NCBI GenBank assembly: GCA_964017065.1
Contig: OZ024788.1
Coordinates: 11,096,457-11,160,456, forward strand
Direction of reading: 5' to 3'
Length of the DNA: 64,000 nucleotides
From: Haliclona indistincta
Lineage: Eukaryota; Porifera; Demospongiae; Haplosclerida; Chalinidae
This document shows positions 63,276-64,000 of this stretch, piece by piece. A model generated the notes under the pieces. That model did not search any database, was not told the origin of the DNA, and saw only the letters and a list, made by a program, of their open reading frames with translations. Within the stretch, counting starts at the first letter, position 1; every line of letters begins with the position of its first letter. Both the position numbers and the translations under genes were made by a program.

Positions 63276-64000
63276 GAGCTGAAAACAATATGGAGTTGTA
63301 ACTGAGGAGAGAAGCTTGTCCTTTTCAATCTGAGATGACTTTATCCATGGAATGTAGACCATGCATGCTTTATCCAAACTGGTGTGTTATGAATCAACTT
63401 TTTTCTACTACACTAAAGTGAACCTTTGGTAATAATTATGTTGCTACAGTATAGCTCAACTACTCTATTCAATCCAGCAATGAGCTACTAGTCACATGTA
63501 GTCAACATTTTAAGCATGCATATAGAAACACAGGGCTTACCCTTTAATCTGATGGTTGATGCATTCTGGCTATAAAAATCACAGGTGAATGTAGTCAGGC
63601 GTGGCCTGAAACGCGAATAGTCAGGCCACGCCTGACTAAGGTGAATGCTGGTTCACAGTATCTCATCAATGATACCTACCTGGATTAGTGCAGTGAAATT
63701 AAATGAGCTAGAGACCATAGTTGAGACCACATCACCATAAATTTAGTCCTGCAGGCCTAAACCGCACCATGCATGATGCAGGATATATTACTAACTACCA
63801 ACTTATTAATAAATCATGAAGTCACAACAAGACACTGACTTGATATAATGAACTCAACTAACAGACGCCACGGTTATCCAAGGACAGATCAGCAGAGCAA
63901 ACCTTTCAACACATGAATAAAATTAAAAATGGTAATGAATGTTAATCCAGTATTAACTTACCACACCCACAATAGTTAGTTTTCTCTCGTATGTACATGT
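63276..64000. other. NLR-type upstream region at the right edge
   Basis: Closely follows the sequence before NLR-2 (about 5270-5960), including 'gatacctacctggattagtg', 'cctgcaggcctaaacc', 'cacggttatccaaggacaga' and finally 'ttaacttaccacacccaca' and 'tctctcgtatg'. In NLR-2 the ATG lies about 85 bp beyond that last motif. Hence another MAESISGD-type NLR is expected to start within roughly 100 bp past the window. A 47-bp palindromic insertion lies at 63592-63638. Confidence 0.65.
63592..63638. mobile_element. 47-bp perfect palindromic insertion with 9-bp target duplication
   Basis: TAGTCAGGCGTGGCCTGA, an 11-bp spacer, then its exact inverse complement. Flanked on both sides by AGGTGAATG (63583-63591, 63639-63647). 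The corresponding places in other upstream regions (for example near 16035 and 37805) have one 'ggtgaatg' and no insertion. It is too small to code for anything. Confidence 0.85.

Overview
The window is animal DNA, most likely from a demosponge of the Amphimedon type. Genes have introns (some only about 54 bp) with GT-AG borders. The main genes encode DEATH-NACHT-LRR receptors, a family known to be greatly expanded in Amphimedon queenslandica. Almost everything else is mobile-element debris, and a 200-base run of N marks an assembly gap. The species call is inference, because no search was run.

Backbone. Seven NLR copies lie head to tail on the + strand: NLR-1 (972-3982), NLR-2 (6034-8930), NLR-3 (10226-13131), NLR-4 (16488-19488), NLR-5 (32213-35149), NLR-6 (38212-41956) and NLR-7 (56679-59705). 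NLR-2, -4, -5 and -7 read as intact two- to three-exon genes of 929, 942, 936 and 948 codons. NLR-1 has a 4-bp duplication frameshift, NLR-3 carries many lesions, and NLR-6 is split by a poly(A)-tailed insertion and also has a nonsense codon. Within 2-78 bp of every NLR stop, on the opposite strand, lies the last exon of an M18 aspartyl aminopeptidase (DNPEP-like). One aminopeptidase copy (19565-25482) is essentially complete, with all metal ligands and consistent intron phases; the other six are remnants missing different exon sets. The amplified unit is therefore a convergent NLR/aminopeptidase pair.

Region by region. 0-25.5 kb holds the tail of an unknown gene, NLR-1 to -4 and the complete aminopeptidase, which contains a 32-copy 38-bp minisatellite and a dated transposon insertion. 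25.5-32.2 kb is a nest of small inverted-repeat transposons with exact target-site duplications, two tRNA-like-core elements, a RecQ helicase fragment and a START-domain gene fragment. 32.2-42.4 kb holds NLR-5, NLR-6 and remnants. 42.4-56.6 kb is transposon-rich: a THAP-domain fold-back element, the gap, a 3.6-kb fold-back element, TTAA-flanked elements, a third tRNA-like-core element, a tyrosine-recombinase fragment and a 5'-truncated LINE. 56.6-64 kb holds NLR-7, a long aminopeptidase remnant and a segment matching the NLR-2 upstream region, so another NLR probably begins just past the right edge.

How it fits together. The NACHT halves of the NLR copies are nearly identical, while the exposed positions of the LRR strands differ between copies and the N-terminal exons come in two types. 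This is the pattern expected of an innate-immune receptor array evolving by duplication, exon exchange and diversification of the ligand surface.
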